A stretch of DNA of 41,888 bases from assembly GCA_947365805.1 (NCBI GenBank), contig CANAZY010000005.1, positions 1-41,888 on the forward strand, written 5' to 3'. Source of the stretch: an uncultured Clostridium sp. (GTDB lineage: Bacteria > Bacillota > Clostridia > TANB77 > CAG-508). The position numbers were made by a program, and so were the translations under genes. The notes below the pieces were generated by a model. That model saw only the letters and a list, made by a program, of their open reading frames with translations, was not told the DNA's origin and ran no database searches. Positions 1 through 8,591 of this stretch are shown piece by piece (the stretch's first letter is position 1; each line of letters starts with the position of its first letter).

Positions 1-81
1 GGTAATTATGAATTAATGGGATTACATGAACAAGGCAATCTTTATAATTTAAATACAAATATATTAGAAAAACATGGATAG
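1..81 (+). CDS. 3' end of an unidentified gene (partial)
   Basis: An open frame enters from the left edge and ends at TAG 79-81. It encodes about 26 residues, ending in NTNILEKHG. The stretch is too short for family assignment, and I see no clear terminator after it. It could be chance open frame in AT-rich DNA. Confidence 0.3.
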   Translation, partial: GNYELMGLHEQGNLYNLNTNILEKHG

Positions 82-362
82 TATTAAACCTATGCAAAGA
101 TCATTTTAAATTAAGAGAGAAAATTGGATACAAAGATTATCTAAAAAACAGCAAATAAAACTTTAAATTTAAAATTGTAAAAACTTTATAATTAGATTTT
201 GAATTTTCATTTTGTGCAAAGTTAATTTATAATATAACTTTTTAAAAAACGAACATTTGTTGTAATTTGCTTTTTATATACAATTAATAATTTTATAAGA
301 ATATTTTTAGAGTTATTATTAGAATTTGTAATATATATACTAATAAAATATTTTATATTTAC

Positions 363-394
363 GAAGCTCTAAAATCGTTTTTAAGACATTTTTA
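363..394 (+). repeat. Diverged ~32-bp direct repeat, copy 1
   Basis: The copy begins GAAGCTCTAAAATCG and continues TTTTTAAG. It aligns without gaps to 525-556 and 718-749. Shared positions follow GAAGC-tCtAaAATCgaTTTTAAGgcg. The three copies are 163 and 193 bases apart. Confidence 0.55.
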
Positions 395-524
395 TATTTA
401 ATCCATAAAATTACATATCTAATATTGCATGGATATTCTTAATATAGTATTCATCTAATACAAATTTACTAAAAAGCTGATTATAAGTAGTTTTATTAAA
501 GTAACTGAAAAAGTGTAAAAAAGC

Positions 525-556
525 GAAGCACGAGAATCGATTTTAAGGCGTTTTTA
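525..556 (+). repeat. Diverged ~32-bp direct repeat, copy 2
   Basis: Begins GAAGCACGAGAATCGA and then TTTTAAGGCG. It differs from copies 1 and 3 mainly at positions 6-11. Confidence 0.55.
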
Positions 557-717
557 AAAATCAGACATATAGTTTGTTGTCTATAAAATCAGGCAAAATG
601 TTAAAATATAAGCATTTAAGAATTTTTGATAAAATAATCTAAAGTTATATAAATTTTTTTAAAATTATGAGGTTACAATAATGAAAAAAATCCAACCAGG
701 AATAATCAAAAATAATG

Positions 718-749
718 AAGCTCTAAAATCAATTTTAAGGCGATTTAAT
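718..749 (+). repeat. Diverged ~32-bp direct repeat, copy 3
   Basis: Begins GAAGCTCTAAAATCAA and then TTTTAAGGCG. The first 14 bases are identical to copy 1, and the second half is closer to copy 2. Confidence 0.55.
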
Positions 750-903
750 TAAAAAGTAGTTAGTTAATAATAGGTTGAAATAGGCTTTATTAAAGGAATA
801 GCAGAATTTCAAGAGTAGGACTATATTCGTATGGTTCTATTTTTGAGCCTATCTCTATTTGCACAAAACTTTGATTTTGCGCAAAGTTGTTTCTGATGAT
901 TTT

Positions 904-1395
904 ATGATATATGTTGTTATACTATTTTTTATTATTTTAATAATTGTATTAGAAAAATTAATTGATTATAAAAATCCCAATATTACCGCTTCAAAAAACA
1001 ATGTAGAATTTAATAATTTCATTAAAAAAGATTATATTATGACGAAAACAGAATTACTATTTTATAGAGAATTAAAAAAGATAACCGACAAATTAGACCT
1101 CTCTATCTTCCCTCAAGTTGATTTAGAAAGAATTATTAACGTAAAAGACAATAATAATACAGATAGAAATAGAATTAAGTCAAGAACAATTGATTTTACA
1201 ATTGTTAATAATATAAATTGTAAAATAATTTGTTGTATAGAATTAGATGATTATACTCACAATTACAAAAATAGAATTCAACGAGACAATTTTATAAACG
1301 AACTATTTTCTTCCGTTGATATAAAACTTTATAGAATTAAAGTTGGAAATTATAATATGGAAGAAATACAGAAAAAAATTGAAGAGAGCTTATAA
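904..1395 (+). CDS. Membrane-anchored DUF2726-like protein
   Basis: A 163-residue protein if translation starts at ATG 904. A TTG at 859 would add 15 residues. Residues ~1-18 (MIYVVILFFIILIIVL) form one membrane segment. The remainder resembles DUF2726: TKTELLFYRELKKI, then SIFPQVDLERII, then RTIDFTIVN and CCIELDDYTHN, ending with a short RI-KV strand. This family has a restriction-endonuclease-like fold, and the E-L-D-D segment matches its conserved core. The function is unknown and nuclease activity is unproven. It converges on rho, and its stop codon lies in the loop of the hairpin between the two genes. I see no good ribosome binding site, so the start is uncertain. Confidence 0.7.
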   Translation: MIYVVILFFIILIIVLEKLIDYKNPNITASKNNVEFNNFIKKDYIMTKTELLFYRELKKITDKLDLSIFPQVDLERIINVKDNNNTDRNRIKSRTIDFTIVNNINCKIICCIELDDYTHNYKNRIQRDNFINELFSSVDIKLYRIKVGNYNMEEIQKKIEESL

Positions 1396-1405
1396 TAAGC
1401 TCTCT
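1383..1405. terminator. Bidirectional terminator between DUF2726 gene and rho
   Basis: A perfect 10-bp stem (AGAGAGCTTA / TAAGCTCTCT) with loop TAA. On the minus strand it is followed by a T-rich run (complement of GAAAAAAATTG), serving rho. On the plus strand a weaker CT/T-rich tail follows. The plus-strand gene's stop codon TAA is the loop itself. Confidence 0.8.
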
Positions 1406-1412
1406 TCTCTCT

Positions 1413-2729
1413 TTATTTAAATTGTCTCAAGAAAAATTCCATTCTTACTAGGAAATCTGCATTTGTTTTTGTGGATGTTAGTTGTCCAATTAATTGTTCT
1501 GTTACTTCTGCAACTGTCATGGTTGATAATGCTTTTCTTAATGCAAATACGGTTTCTAATTCTTTTGGATCTAATAGTAAATCTTCACGTCTTGTTCCAG
1601 ATTTATTAATGTCGATTGCTGGGAAAATACGTTTTTCGGATAATGAACGGTCTAAGTGTACTTCCATGTTACCTGTTCCTTTAAATTCTTCAAAGATAAC
1701 CTCGTCCATTCTACTTCCTGTTTCAATTAATGCAGATGCTAAAATAGTTAAACTTCCCCCATTTTCTATATTTCTTGCTGCTCCAAAGAATTTTTTTGGT
1801 TTATGTAATGCGCTTGGGTCAAATCCTCCAGATAATGTTCTTCCAGATGATGGAATTACTAAGTTATATGCCCTTGCAAGTCTTGTAATACTATCTAATA
1901 AAATAACAACATCTTTCTTTTGTTCTGTTAACCTTTTAGCACGTTCTAATACCATTTCTGCAACTTTTACATGATGTTCTGGTAATTCATCAAAGGTAGA
2001 ATAAATAACTTCTCCTTGAATGGAACGTTTCATATCGGTTACTTCTTCAGGTCTTTCATCAATTAATAATACAATTAGTTCTACTTCTGGATTGTTTTGA
2101 CTAATACTATTTGCTATTTTCTTTAATAAGGTTGTTTTACCAACTTTTGGTGGTGCAACAATCATTCCTCTTTGTCCTTTTCCAATTGGCGAAATTAAAT
2201 CAATTAGACGCATTGCATATTCGTTTGGTGTTGTTTCTAAACGAATTCTTTCTTGTGGATAGATTGGAACTAAATCGTCAAATCTTGTCCTTCTATATGC
2301 ATTTTCAGGTGCTTCTCCATTTACTTCTCCTACAAAAATAAGAGCTGGAAACTTTTCACCTTCTTTTGGTAAACGTGAAATGCCTTTTATTCTATCTCCT
2401 GTATCTAATTTAAATCTTCTAATTTGTATTGGAGAAATGTAGATATCGTTTGGTGTAGATAAATAGTTGTCACCCCTTAAAAATCCATATCCATCTGGTA
2501 AAACTTCTAAAATTCCTTCAACGATTTGATCATCCTCATTTGTAACTTTATATGAAGAATCGTCTACTTTTTTATATTCGCTTGTAGATTCACTAGCTAA
2601 AGTAGTTGTGCTTTTGGTCTCTTTCAAAATTTCAACCAATTCATCTTTTTTATATTTTGAGATATTTTTGATTTCTCTTTCTTTTGCAATTTCTTTTAAT
2701 TCTGTAAGTGACATATTTTCATAATCCAT
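1413..2729 (-). CDS. rho: Transcription termination factor Rho
   Basis: A 438-residue ATP-dependent RNA helicase that ends transcription. The N-terminal SAP-like helical domain (residues 1-40, [10 protein letters not shown]) is followed by a short low-complexity linker. The cold-shock-like RNA-binding domain lies at about 68-140 ([16 protein letters not shown]). The RecA-type ATPase has Walker [10 protein letters not shown] at ~192-200, [13 protein letters not shown], a Walker B region [16 protein letters not shown], and the Q/R-loop region [11 protein letters not shown]. Length and order are typical. Walker A has V where many Rho proteins have A. ATG 2729 is preceded by GGGAGG. Transcription ends at the hairpin at 1383-1405. 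Confidence 0.97.
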   Translation of the reverse strand: MDYENMSLTELKEIAKEREIKNISKYKKDELVEILKETKSTTTLASESTSEYKKVDDSSYKVTNEDDQIVEGILEVLPDGYGFLRGDNYLSTPNDIYISPIQIRRFKLDTGDRIKGISRLPKEGEKFPALIFVGEVNGEAPENAYRRTRFDDLVPIYPQERIRLETTPNEYAMRLIDLISPIGKGQRGMIVAPPKVGKTTLLKKIANSISQNNPEVELIVLLIDERPEEVTDMKRSIQGEVIYSTFDELPEHHVKVAEMVLERAKRLTEQKKDVVILLDSITRLARAYNLVIPSSGRTLSGGFDPSALHKPKKFFGAARNIENGGSLTILASALIETGSRMDEVIFEEFKGTGNMEVHLDRSLSEKRIFPAIDINKSGTRREDLLLDPKELETVFALRKALSTMTVAEVTEQLIGQLTSTKTNADFLVRMEFFLRQFK

Positions 2730-2885
2730 ATATGGTTCCTCCCTTTTTTTGGTTACTCCTAATTAAATTATATTGTATCATATAATTTGGAATAACACTA
2801 GTAATTTTATATTTAATTTTGTTATTTTTTGGAAAAAATAAGAATGAATGTTAATCGAATAAATAGTTGTTTAGTAGAAAACATA

Positions 2886-2913
2886 ATCCATAAAGCATAA
2901 AGCCCTATGGATT
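2886..2913 (-). terminator. Possible terminator after divIC
   Basis: The inverted repeat AATCCATA / TATGGATT flanks a 12-base loop and overlaps the divIC stop codon. The following T-run is weak (ATGTTTTCT). Confidence 0.4.
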
Positions 2914-3184
2914 ATTGGCTAATATCTATATATACTCTTTCATTAGGTAAATACATATCTAATTTTTCACGAGCTAGTTGTTCAATATACTCTGGTGAAC
3001 TAATATTTTCTTTTGTTGCTAATAAACTTCTATGATGTTCTTCTTGTGCTTCAATTTTTTCTTGTAAAGCTAATTTTTCATTACTATATGCATTTAATGA
3101 TTTTTGCTGATCAATAAATGTAATAGATACATATAGTAAAATTGCAAGAATAAAAAGTTTTTTCACTAATTTTTTTATTTTCAT
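2912..3184 (-). CDS. divIC: DivIC/FtsB-family septum formation protein
   Basis: A 90-residue bitopic membrane protein: a basic N-terminus (MKIKKLVKKL), one membrane helix at about 10-25, then a coiled coil (EKLALQEKIEAQEEHHRSL) and the conserved end SSPEYIEQLAREKLDMYLPNE. Members of this family bridge division proteins (FtsL, DivIB/FtsQ) at the septum. I chose ATG 3184 because GGAGAG lies about 10 bases upstream, whereas the TTG at 3211 lacks a site. The order yabP-yabQ-divIC is the same as in Bacillus. Confidence 0.88.
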   Translation of the reverse strand: MKIKKLVKKLFILAILLYVSITFIDQQKSLNAYSNEKLALQEKIEAQEEHHRSLLATKENISSPEYIEQLAREKLDMYLPNERVYIDISQ

Positions 3185-3284
3185 CTGTAAATTACTCTCC
3201 AATTTTATCAAATAAAGTATAAAATCCCTTACGGAAATCCTTCTTTTTATATTTTTCTACATAAACTTTAAAAATCCTTCTTAT

Positions 3285-3774
3285 TTATTGTGTTTTTTGT
3301 TGTTTTTTCCAGATTTTTTGAAAATTTCCTAATTTGAATTTGTTTTTTGCAAAAAAGGTTCGTATATTGATACATATAAAAGAAATTGGTCGAAATAATA
3401 ATTTTCGTATGCCATGAAAAATGATTTTTAATGGGTATATGAAAATGGTTAGTATTTTGGATATGATTGTTTTTAAAAATGTAATAACTGTAACACTAAT
3501 TTTTATAAAAAACTTACTAATTGTTAATATGTAAAGCAGAATTCCTAGTATAATTCCTAAAAATATGTAAAAACGAATTTCTCCGATTATTATAATAGAA
3601 AATAAAATAAAGTGTTACAATACCTGCTATTACCCAAAAAAGAATATCTTCTATGTAAGTAATTAAATCGGATGTTTTAAAAGATTTGCGAAGGATTCGA
3701 AAACAATCAAATAAAATCCCAATAAGAATCCCATTTATAATAAAAACAATAAATATATAAGCTTGATTTGCCAA
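3285..3774 (-). CDS. yabQ: Spore cortex protein YabQ, read through a +1 shift at CGG
   Basis: YabQ is a polytopic membrane protein needed for spore cortex formation. The first frame gives MANQAYIFIVFIINGILIGILFDCF..., the signature start with the G-x-L-F-D motif. At CGG 3585-3583 the frame goes wrong and ends about 18 codons later. Skipping the C of CGG gives NNGEIRFYIFLGIILGILLY and continues to TAA 3287-3285, for a 162-residue product of normal YabQ length with a basic C-terminal tail. The downstream half is clearly under coding constraint. It lies directly downstream of yabP. I read this as one functional gene requiring a +1 shift, but a pseudogene or assembly insertion cannot be excluded. 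Confidence 0.85.
3583..3585 (-). other. CGG +1 frameshift site in yabQ
   Basis: Sense context: TAT AAT AAT c GGA GAA ATT. In-frame CGG leads to an early stop. Dropping the C restores the YabQ frame with Gly (GGA). Confidence 0.75.
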
Positions 3775-3792
3775 TACTCTTCACCCTATTTT

Positions 3793-4089
3793 CTATTTAA
3801 AAATCTTACCTAAAAAACTACCTGTTTTTTTATCGATATCTTTTTCGCTATACCCCATATTATAGATATCTCCTTCAACAACGACTTCTGATGTATCAAT
3901 ACTAAGTTTGTTTATTCTTAAATCTTCTCCCTTTATGGTTAATAATCCAAGCTCTGTTTCGATAATAACAATTTGGTCATCAAAGCTTAGTACATCAAGA
4001 ACACCTGAAACACTTAGCTTTCCTCTATTTTCTAATACAAGATTTTGTACAATATTGTTTGTCATTCCTTTTCTTTCCTCTAGTGTCAT
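3793..4089 (-). CDS. yabP: Sporulation protein YabP
   Basis: A 98-residue protein matching YabP: the N-terminal segment NIVQNLVLENRGKLSVSGVLDVLSFDDQIVIIETELGLLTIKGEDLRI is the family core. The protein is needed for sporulation and acts in the mother cell during coat or cortex assembly. ATG 4089 has GGGGGAG upstream. It is the first gene of the yabP-yabQ-divIC run, 18 bases before yabQ. Confidence 0.92.
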   Translation of the reverse strand: MTLEERKGMTNNIVQNLVLENRGKLSVSGVLDVLSFDDQIVIIETELGLLTIKGEDLRINKLSIDTSEVVVEGDIYNMGYSEKDIDKKTGSFLGKIFK

Positions 4090-4251
4090 ACTTACTCCCC
4101 CATTTCTATTTATTACAGTCTAAATTATATATATTCACAACTTGGACCTGCTAGAACTAATTTGATTTGAAATTTACAAAAAGGACACAAAGAAGCTTAA
4201 AGTCCTTATCAACTTCTACAATAAAATTGTAAATTTTTGATTATCTCACAT

Positions 4252-4287
4252 AAAAGAGACTGTTTTTAAAGTAAAACAGTCTCTTTT
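4252..4287 (-). terminator. Terminator of lysC
   Basis: A 15-bp perfect stem (AAAAGAGACTGTTTT / AAAACAGTCTCTTTT) with a 6-base loop, overlapping the lysC stop codon. The minus-strand transcript ends in CTCTTTTATG. Confidence 0.85.
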
Positions 4288-5490
4288 ATAAATTTATCAT
4301 GTATAGCATTTAATGCTGTTTCTGCAACATTGCTATTTACTAAAACTGAAATTTTGATTTCAGATGTGCTTATCATGTGCATATTTATATTGTTTTCATA
4401 TAAAACTTCAAATAATGTAGCAGCAACTCCTGGGTTGTTTGCAATTCCAATTCCTACGATGGATACTTTAGACATACCTTTTGATGATTTAATTTCTTCT
4501 ATATCAAATTCACTTGCATGTTCATGCAAAATAGCTAATGCTTCTTCTAAATCGCTTTCTTTTACGGTAAATGAGATATCTTTAGAAATGTGTTCTCCAA
4601 AGGCTTGAACAATAATATCAACATTGATATTATGATTTGCAAGTAAGCAAAATACTTTGTAAATTCTACCAATTTTATTGGTTTTACCGATTAATGTAAT
4701 TCTTGCAATATGGTCTTCTTTTGCAACTCCGCTAATACATAGATTTTCCATAGATTTGCAAGATGTTACAAGGGTTCCTCTACTTTCTTCTTCAAAAGTG
4801 GATTTTACATAAATAGGAATATCATACTTCTTTCCAATTTCGACACATCGATTGTGTAATACTTTTGCACCAAGGCTTGCAAGTTCTAACATTTCATCAT
4901 AAGAAATGGTTTCAATTTTAGAAACATTTTTTACAACTCTTGGGTCAGCTGAAAAAATACCATCTACATCTGTATAGATATCACATCTTTCAGCTTTTAA
5001 GGCTGCAGCTAAGGCTACTGCTGTTGTATCTGAACCTCCCCTACCTAATGTTGTTATATTTAAATTGTCATCGACTCCTTGGAAACCTGCAACAACTACA
5101 ATTTTCCTTTTTCTTAACTCTTGTTCAATTCGGTCAGTTGCAATTTCTTTAATTCTAGCATTTCCATGCATGTGATTGGTAAGAATTGGGATTTGCCATC
5201 CAGTGTAAGATATGGCATCATACCCCATCTTTTGTAAACACATACACAATTTTGCAATTGTGATTTGTTCTCCTATTGATACTAATACATCATGCTCTCG
5301 TTTGCTTGGTGAATTTGTAATTTCCGCTTCTTCTTCAATCAATTTATCTGTTGTTTTTCCGTTGTGCGGATACAACGACTACTACATCATTTTCTTTTTC
5401 ATATTCTTTTATAATATGACGACAAACACGAAATAATTTGTCTGTGTCTGCTACAGAACTCCCTCCAAATTTTTGTACAATAATTGCCAT
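4266..5490 (-). CDS. lysC: Aspartate kinase, read through a +1 shift at CGG
   Basis: Phosphorylates aspartate, the first step towards lysine, threonine, methionine and diaminopimelate. ATG 5490 follows GAGGTG and encodes MAIIVQKFGGSSVADTDK, the kinase signature KFGGSSV. At CGG 5361-5359 the zero frame gives only R-K-N-N-R-stop. Skipping the C gives SAQ-GKTTDKLIEE and continues to the end, for a 407-residue product, the usual length for a monofunctional enzyme. Later signatures are GRGGSDTTAVALAAAL, the DVDGIFSADPR segment, and two C-terminal ACT domains (GVAKEDHIARITLIG; SKVSIVGIGIANNPGVAATLF). I see no lysine riboswitch upstream. The kinase is split just inside its N-lobe, so without the shift it would be inactive. 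Confidence 0.92.
5359..5361 (-). other. CGG +1 frameshift site in lysC
   Basis: Sense context: TCC GCA CAA c GGA AAA ACA ACA. The conserved S-A-Q-G-K-T-T-D string is obtained only if the C is skipped. The zero frame stops after five codons. Confidence 0.85.
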
Positions 5491-5592
5491 TTAAGGCACC
5501 TCTTTTTTTCTTAAAGTGCGAATGATATTTAAGTTTAAACATCACTATACTATATAGTATATTAATTGGTTTTGTAAAAGTTTCTTTTTATT

Positions 5593-6702
5593 TTAGGAAT
5601 TTAATGTCATTTTTAAATAACTTTCAATAAATTCATTAATTTCTCCATCCATGATAGCTGTAATATTTCCTGTTTCATAATTGGTTCTATGGTCTTTTAC
5701 TAATGTATAGGGACAAAATACATAAGAGCGAATTTGGTTTCCCCATGCAATTTCTTTTTGTTCTCCTTTTAAATCTGAAATCTCTTCTTTGTGTTCTTTT
5801 TCTTTTAAATCTAATAATTTTGATTTTAGCATTTTCATTGCTGTTTCTTTATTTTGAATTTGAGAACGTTCGGTTTGGCAGGAAACTACGGTGTTTGTTG
5901 GTATGTGAGTAATACGAACTGCTGAATCTGTTTTATTAATATGTTGCCCACCTGCTCCGTGAAGCACGGTATGTATCGATTCTTAAATCATCTAGATTAA
6001 TTTCAATATTAATGTCATCTGTAATCTCTGGTAATACTTCAACCGATGCAAACGAAGTATGTCTTCTTCCTCCTGCATCAAATGGAGAAATACGAACTAG
6101 TCTATGCACACCAATTTCTGCTTTTAAATAGCCATAGGCATTGTCGCCACTTACTAAAAAAGTAACACTTTTAATGCCTGCTTCATCTCCTTCTAAGTAA
6201 TCTAGTTCTTTTACCCCATATCCATTAGCATTTGCCCATCTTGTATACATACGATAAAGCATTTCTGCCCAATCTTGAGATTCTGTCCCCCCTGCTCCAG
6301 GATGCAAAGTTACGATTGCATTATTGCTATCATATTTTCCGTGATAGCAATGTCTCAATTTCAAACTTTTCTAATTCATGTTCTAGTCCTTTTGTATTCT
6401 TCAAAAGCTCTTTCACTAATTCAACATCTTCTTCTAACAAAAGTAAATCATTTAACTCTTCTAAATTCGTTAGTTCTTCTTTTATTTTTACAAATTTCGT
6501 ATGCTTATTTTTTAACAATTTCATTTCTTGCAATACAACACTAGAAGTTTTACTATCATTCCAAAATCCTTCTTGCATCGTACATTTTTCTAACTGCCCT
6601 ATTCTATCTTCTATCTTGCTTAAGTCAAAGAGACTCACCTATACTTTCTACTCTTTTTCCTAAATCAGATAATTGTCGTTTATTTTCTTCTAATTCTATC
6701 AC
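5593..6702 (-). CDS. prfB: Peptide chain release factor 2, with three +1 shifts
   Basis: RF2 releases peptides at UAA and UGA. GTG 6702 (GGAG about 9 bases upstream) starts a 25-codon leader ending ESIGESL, then in-frame TGA at 6627-6625 inside CTT TGA C, the classic autoregulatory +1 site. After it comes [13 protein letters not shown] and the helical domain. Two further +1 shifts are needed at CGG 6341-6339 ([27 protein letters not shown]) and CGG 5959-5957 ([21 protein letters not shown]). With all three the length is exactly 368 residues, as expected for RF2. The second CGG sits immediately before the catalytic GGQ loop, so without the shift the factor could not release peptides. The rest, ending [27 protein letters not shown], is intact and conserved. 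Confidence 0.93.
5957..5959 (-). other. CGG +1 frameshift site in prfB before the GGQ loop
   Basis: Sense context: CGT GCT TCA c GGA GCA GGT GGG CAA. The zero frame reads [12 protein letters not shown]. Skipping C gives the invariant S-G-A-G-G-Q. Confidence 0.88.
6339..6341 (-). other. CGG +1 frameshift site in the middle of prfB
   Basis: Sense context: TTG CTA TCA c GGA AAA TAT GAT. The zero frame reaches TGA after CGG-AAA-ATA. Skipping C gives [12 protein letters not shown], matching RF2 homologues. Confidence 0.88.
6624..6640 (-). promoter_or_regulatory. Classic prfB programmed +1 frameshift signal
   Basis: The slippery CTT (6630-6628), TGA (6627-6625) and following C (6624) form the known CUU-UGA-C site. 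The internal Shine-Dalgarno-like AGGTGA lies at 6640-6635, four bases before CTT. By homology, RF2 shortage makes the ribosome shift at the UGA, which autoregulates RF2. Confidence 0.93.
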
Positions 6703-6765
6703 GTCTATCAACTCCAATCATTGGCTCTATTGTATATTAGTTTTTAGATATTGTCAAATGGAAAT

Positions 6766-6803
6766 GGACACTAGCTAAAAGAATAACTCTTTTGCTAGTG
6801 TCC
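6766..6803 (-). terminator. Terminator of the 6815-7324 orphan gene
   Basis: The stem GGACACTAGC / GCTAGTGTCC is extended by an inner AAAAGA / TCTTTT pairing. It lies 12 bases downstream of the stop codon. Confidence 0.7.
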
Positions 6804-6814
6804 ATTAGAACATG

Positions 6815-7324
6815 TTACTTTAAAACCTTGTAATTACTTGCAAAAAATTGAGGTGTATATGCCTTAGGACAACCAACCATGTTTCCACTTTTATCCTCTG
6901 TAATAACAACAACTGCATTACCATCGATTTTTGCTAAATGCTTTACTTGTAGTCCATTTAGAATTTCTAAACATCTGTCTAAATTTTCATCTTCCCATGA
7001 TGCAAATCCATCATATCGAGTTATATCAGGTAGAAGTTCAACTTCTCGATATTCTTCTGAAGACAAGAGTAATCTCAATTTAGACATAGTTTTTTCTTCC
7101 ACCTGTCCACTTGTTATATTATATTCTATAACAAGTGGATACAAGATGAAACGTCCTATCAAGCAAAGACTGATAAATCCAAACGACGGTGCTACTAACG
7201 ATCCTTTTGGTGTATAAGCAAGTAAAACTGTTACTATCACCGTTAAGATTAAGGATACAACAAGCATTGTAGTTAATTGCTTAACACCTAGTTGTTTAAA
7301 TTTCCGACTCAATTTTTTCAACAT
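6815..7324 (-). CDS. Two-helix membrane protein of unknown function (orphan)
   Basis: A 169-residue protein that I do not recognise. It has a basic start (MLKKLSRKFKQLG), two membrane helices (~20-37, MLVVSLILTVIVTVLLAY; ~45-65, APSFGFISLCLIGRFILY), then a ~100-residue soluble part with ELLPDITRYDGFASWEDENLDRCLEIL and KIDGNAVVVITEDKSGNMVGCPKAYTPQFF. ATG 7324 has AAGGAGG upstream. The gene is a self-contained unit with a consensus promoter and its own terminator. Codon use differs from its neighbours, and codon 7 is an in-frame CGG followed by A, read here as Arg because a +1 shift meets a stop at once. This suggests recent transfer. Confidence 0.75.
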   Translation of the reverse strand: MLKKLSRKFKQLGVKQLTTMLVVSLILTVIVTVLLAYTPKGSLVAPSFGFISLCLIGRFILYPLVIEYNITSGQVEEKTMSKLRLLLSSEEYREVELLPDITRYDGFASWEDENLDRCLEILNGLQVKHLAKIDGNAVVVITEDKSGNMVGCPKAYTPQFFASNYKVLK

Positions 7325-7371
7325 GTCTTTTCCTCCTTAATGCATATAAACTTGTTGTTTGTGACTTAATT

Positions 7372-7400
7372 ATTATATAGCATTATGTTACTTATGTCAA
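7372..7400 (-). promoter_or_regulatory. Consensus sigma-A promoter of the 6815-7324 gene
   Basis: TTGACA (7400-7395), a 17-base spacer and TATAAT (7377-7372), a perfect match to the vegetative consensus. Confidence 0.85.
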
Positions 7401-7493
7401 TTAAATGGTTTAAATATTTTTAACGGTCAGGCACTTTTTATTTTTTAAAACATATAATCTCTTGTATAGTGATTTTTTTGGAGGTGCTTTAAT

Positions 7494-8192
7494 ATGCTTG
7501 CCCTTACTCTATCAGGTTTTTTAGCCTTTTTAAAAAGTGCAATTTTTGTTGTTGGATACATACAAAGTAGTAATTTATTTCCAGAGCCTTTATCAAGCGA
7601 GGAAGAAAAAAACTGTATTGAACGAATGCAAAATGGAGATGAAGAAGCTCGTAATATATTAATTGAAAGAAATCTTAGATTGGTTGCTCATGTTAGTAAA
7701 AAATATGCAACAACAAATATTGATCAAGATGATTTAATTTCAATTGGTACGATTGGTTTAATTAAAGGAATTAATAGTTTTAATCCTTCTAAAAACATAC
7801 GTCTTGCAACGTATGCTGCTAGATGCATTGAAAACGAAATTTTAATGTTTTTACGTTCTAGTAAGAAAACAAAATCTGAGGTTTATTTGAATGAACCAAT
7901 AGGAAAAGATAAAGATGATAATGAAGTTACTTTAATTGAAGTATTAGAAACAGAGGATAAGTCAATTGAGGATGAAATTGATTTAAAAATGAAAGTAAAA
8001 AAGCTATATCAAAAAATGAGAGATGTTTTAAAAGATAGAGAAAAAACTATTTTAGAACTTCGTTTTGGATTAAATGGAGGAAAACCAAAAACACAAAACG
8101 AAATTGCTTCTATGATGGGAATCTCTCGTTCATATGTTTCAAGAATTGAAACAAAAGCAATTGGAAAATTAAATAAGGAATTTCAAGAATAA
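7494..8192 (+). CDS. sigK: Sporulation sigma factor SigK
   Basis: A 232-residue late mother-cell sigma factor. The hydrophobic N-terminus (MLALTLSGFLAFLKSAIFVVGY) fits the pro-sequence that keeps pro-sigma-K at the membrane until it is cleaved. Region 2 includes RNLRLVAHVSKKY and DDLISIGTIGLIKGINSF; region 4 includes REKTILELRFGLNGG and the helix-turn-helix TQNEIASMMGISRSYVSRIE. The gene is continuous, with no skin-like insertion. ATG 7494 follows GGAGGTG. A stem-loop lies immediately after the stop. It is divergent from the orphan gene to its left. Confidence 0.95.
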   Translation: MLALTLSGFLAFLKSAIFVVGYIQSSNLFPEPLSSEEEKNCIERMQNGDEEARNILIERNLRLVAHVSKKYATTNIDQDDLISIGTIGLIKGINSFNPSKNIRLATYAARCIENEILMFLRSSKKTKSEVYLNEPIGKDKDDNEVTLIEVLETEDKSIEDEIDLKMKVKKLYQKMRDVLKDREKTILELRFGLNGGKPKTQNEIASMMGISRSYVSRIETKAIGKLNKEFQE

Positions 8193-8198
8193 AGTATA

Positions 8199-8224
8199 TG
8201 GGAATCACGCTCTTGTGATTCCCA
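8199..8224 (+). terminator. Hairpin after sigK
   Basis: A perfect 10-bp stem (TGGGAATCAC / GTGATTCCCA) with a 6-base loop, seven bases after the stop codon. The downstream T-run is poor on the plus strand, so it may work partly as an RNA 3' stabiliser. Confidence 0.6.
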
Positions 8225-8268
8225 TCATTAAAAGAAGGCAAATATTTTTTTGTTTCAAAGTAGAATTG

Positions 8269-8520
8269 TTATAATTTAACGCCCTGCTTTTTGGCTGCTG
8301 TATGGATAAGCTTAAAAATCTCTATGGATGTCAAATTATTGGGTGCTCCCTCAACATGAGAAGCCATCTCTAGTGCCAGAAAGGCCTTCCAGCCTTCTCT
8401 AGCAAAGCCACACCGCGTTACACCTGCTCGAAATCCCTCAATATACGTTTTAATCTCCTTAGCTTCATCCGCTGTCAAAACAACTTCGTTTAATGTTGCA
8501 TCATATTTCAAATTTTTCAT
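8269..8520 (-). CDS. Small orphan protein of unknown function
   Basis: An 83-residue soluble protein that I do not recognise: MKNLKYDATLNEVVLTADEAKEIKTYIEGF, then TRCGFAREGWKAFLALEMASHVEGAPNN, ending in a helix FKLIHTAAKKQGVKL. ATG 8520 (AAAGGAG upstream) is preferred to GTG 8529. The gene has its own strong promoter. Its base use is richer in G+C than neighbouring genes, and it contains an in-frame CGG (T-R-C-G) that must be read as Arg, since the +1 frame soon stops. It is probably acquired. Confidence 0.65.
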   Translation of the reverse strand: MKNLKYDATLNEVVLTADEAKEIKTYIEGFRAGVTRCGFAREGWKAFLALEMASHVEGAPNNLTSIEIFKLIHTAAKKQGVKL

Positions 8521-8591
8521 ATGAGTCACTCCTTTCTCTTATATAAGAGGTAGCATTGCCTTCCTTCATCTTTGCTTTTAAAGATAGTATT

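Larger units (their letters stand above)
82..858. other. AT-rich gene-free stretch with three diverged repeats
   Basis: About 780 bases with no convincing coding frame and very high A+T. The only structure I see is three copies of a ~32-bp repeat (363, 525 and 718, listed separately), plus the short motif TTTTGYGCAAAGTT near 210 and again near 877, at the start of the next ORF. It may be a decayed accessory region. Confidence 0.5.

Noticed and set aside
363..749. CRISPR array
   Set aside because: There are only three diverged repeats, with spacings of 163 and 193 bases and no cas genes, so this is not an array.
1471..1974. Antisense open frame across rho
   Set aside because: It is the complement of the conserved rho coding sequence and has no ribosome binding site or family features. 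The same applies to the long open frames opposite pnp, typA and glgP.
4266..5592. Lysine riboswitch upstream of lysC
   Set aside because: Only about 100 bases separate lysC from prfB, and I see no multi-stem leader or terminator there.
7494..8192. skin-type element interrupting sigK
   Set aside because: The sigK frame is continuous from the pro-sequence through region 4, so no intervening element is needed.
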